Of a DNA stretch of 64,000 nt, positions 63,802 to 64,000 are shown piece after piece. The notes beneath the pieces were generated by a model, which was given only the letters and a program-made list of their open reading frames with translations, was not told where the DNA came from and did not search any database. The stretch spans positions 1-64,000 of the forward strand of contig NZ_BSTQ01000007.1 in assembly GCF_030269605.1 (NCBI RefSeq). The letters run 5' to 3'. The first letter of the stretch is position 1; every line of letters begins with the position of its first letter. Made by a program: the position numbers and the translations under genes. The DNA comes from Lentzea sp. NBRC 105346 (GTDB lineage Bacteria; Actinomycetota; Actinomycetes; Mycobacteriales; Pseudonocardiaceae).

Positions 63802-64000
63802 ATGACCCGTGACCCGAAGTTGGCGGCACGACTGCTGCTGGCGGAGCGTGACGAACTCGTCCCGATATTGCGCCGAATGCCAATCGAGAAATTCGACCTG
63901 CCGACGGCATGCACCGGCTGGTCGGTTCGCGATGTGCTGGCGCACTGTGCCGCGGCCCTCACCCGGTTGACCGAGGACCGCGTGCACGATTTCTGCCCGA
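63802..64000 (+). CDS. Mycothiol-dependent maleylpyruvate isomerase-like DinB protein (partial)
   Basis: The first 66 codons of a gene that runs off the window. The translation begins MTRDPKLAARLLLAERDELV and contains the DinB-like PTACTGWSVRDVLAHCAAAL with the first metal-binding histidine. The family includes mycothiol-dependent isomerases and detoxification enzymes. It is divergent from the MaoC operon with 15 bases between starts. Confidence 0.82.
   Translation, partial: MTRDPKLAARLLLAERDELVPILRRMPIEKFDLPTACTGWSVRDVLAHCAAALTRLTEDRVHDFCP

Overview
The window reads as chromosomal DNA of a high-GC filamentous actinomycete, most likely Pseudonocardiaceae (Lentzea, Saccharothrix or Kibdelosporangium type). 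The reasons are very high GC, many GTG and some TTG starts, a rimP-nusA-ylxR-infB-rbfA-nrnA-truB-ribF-rpsO-pnp order typical of Actinobacteria, and a mycothiol-type DinB enzyme at the right edge. Genus assignment is inference. There are about 71 supported protein genes, and I see no rRNA, tRNA, CRISPR array or insertion sequence.

Layout. 1-481 is non-coding, with a long perfect hairpin and a 30-bp tandem repeat. 482-5712 is accessory: a YcaQ-type DNA glycosylase, a Uma2-like protein, a GNAT enzyme, membrane proteins, a SRPBCC protein, and a TetR regulator whose divergent promoter carries a large dyad operator. 5709-25073, almost all on the minus strand, is the conserved translation/RNA block (rimP, nusA, ylxR, infB, DUF503, rbfA, nrnA, truB, ribF, rpsO, pnp, an M16 peptidase, dapB), with a ROK regulator, MATE and MFS transporters, an HTH regulator and a 2H phosphoesterase inserted. 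25202-41814 is mixed: a Tat-lipoprotein plus ferritin-like pair, a PLP enzyme, SDR, acetyltransferase, YjbQ, a YhgE-like membrane protein, HAD phosphatase, proS, a tandem-GNAT protein, methyltransferase, DoxX, YaaA, a RIO kinase with an 18-codon leader ORF, and a DEAD-box helicase.

41877-47932 holds a 21-bp minisatellite, then secreted proteins (DPBB-ricin protein, trypsin-like protease, zinc metalloprotease), the siroheme/SUMT fusion and a PIG-L deacetylase. 48031-55283 is a minus-strand cobalamin operon (Mg/Co-chelatase, cobO, cobB, cobM, cobL/cbiT, a chimeric small ORF, cbiG with a truncated CobJ tail). It is headed by a cobalamin riboswitch at about 55310-55465. 55474-64000 holds a threonine-aldolase-like enzyme, a P450 back to back with a BioF-type synthase, a second trypsin-like protease, a LysE exporter, and a tight four-gene operon (MaoC, LCMT-type methyltransferase, PIG-L deacetylase, trans-sulfuration enzyme). 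Divergent from that operon is a mycothiol-dependent isomerase cut by the window end.

Most notable: the duplication/chimera and shrunken methyltransferase domains in the cobalamin operon, the RIO-kinase leader peptide with a hairpin at its ribosome-binding site, the 21-bp minisatellite and its echo inside the cobalamin operon, and the possible mycothiol/sulfur operon at the right end.
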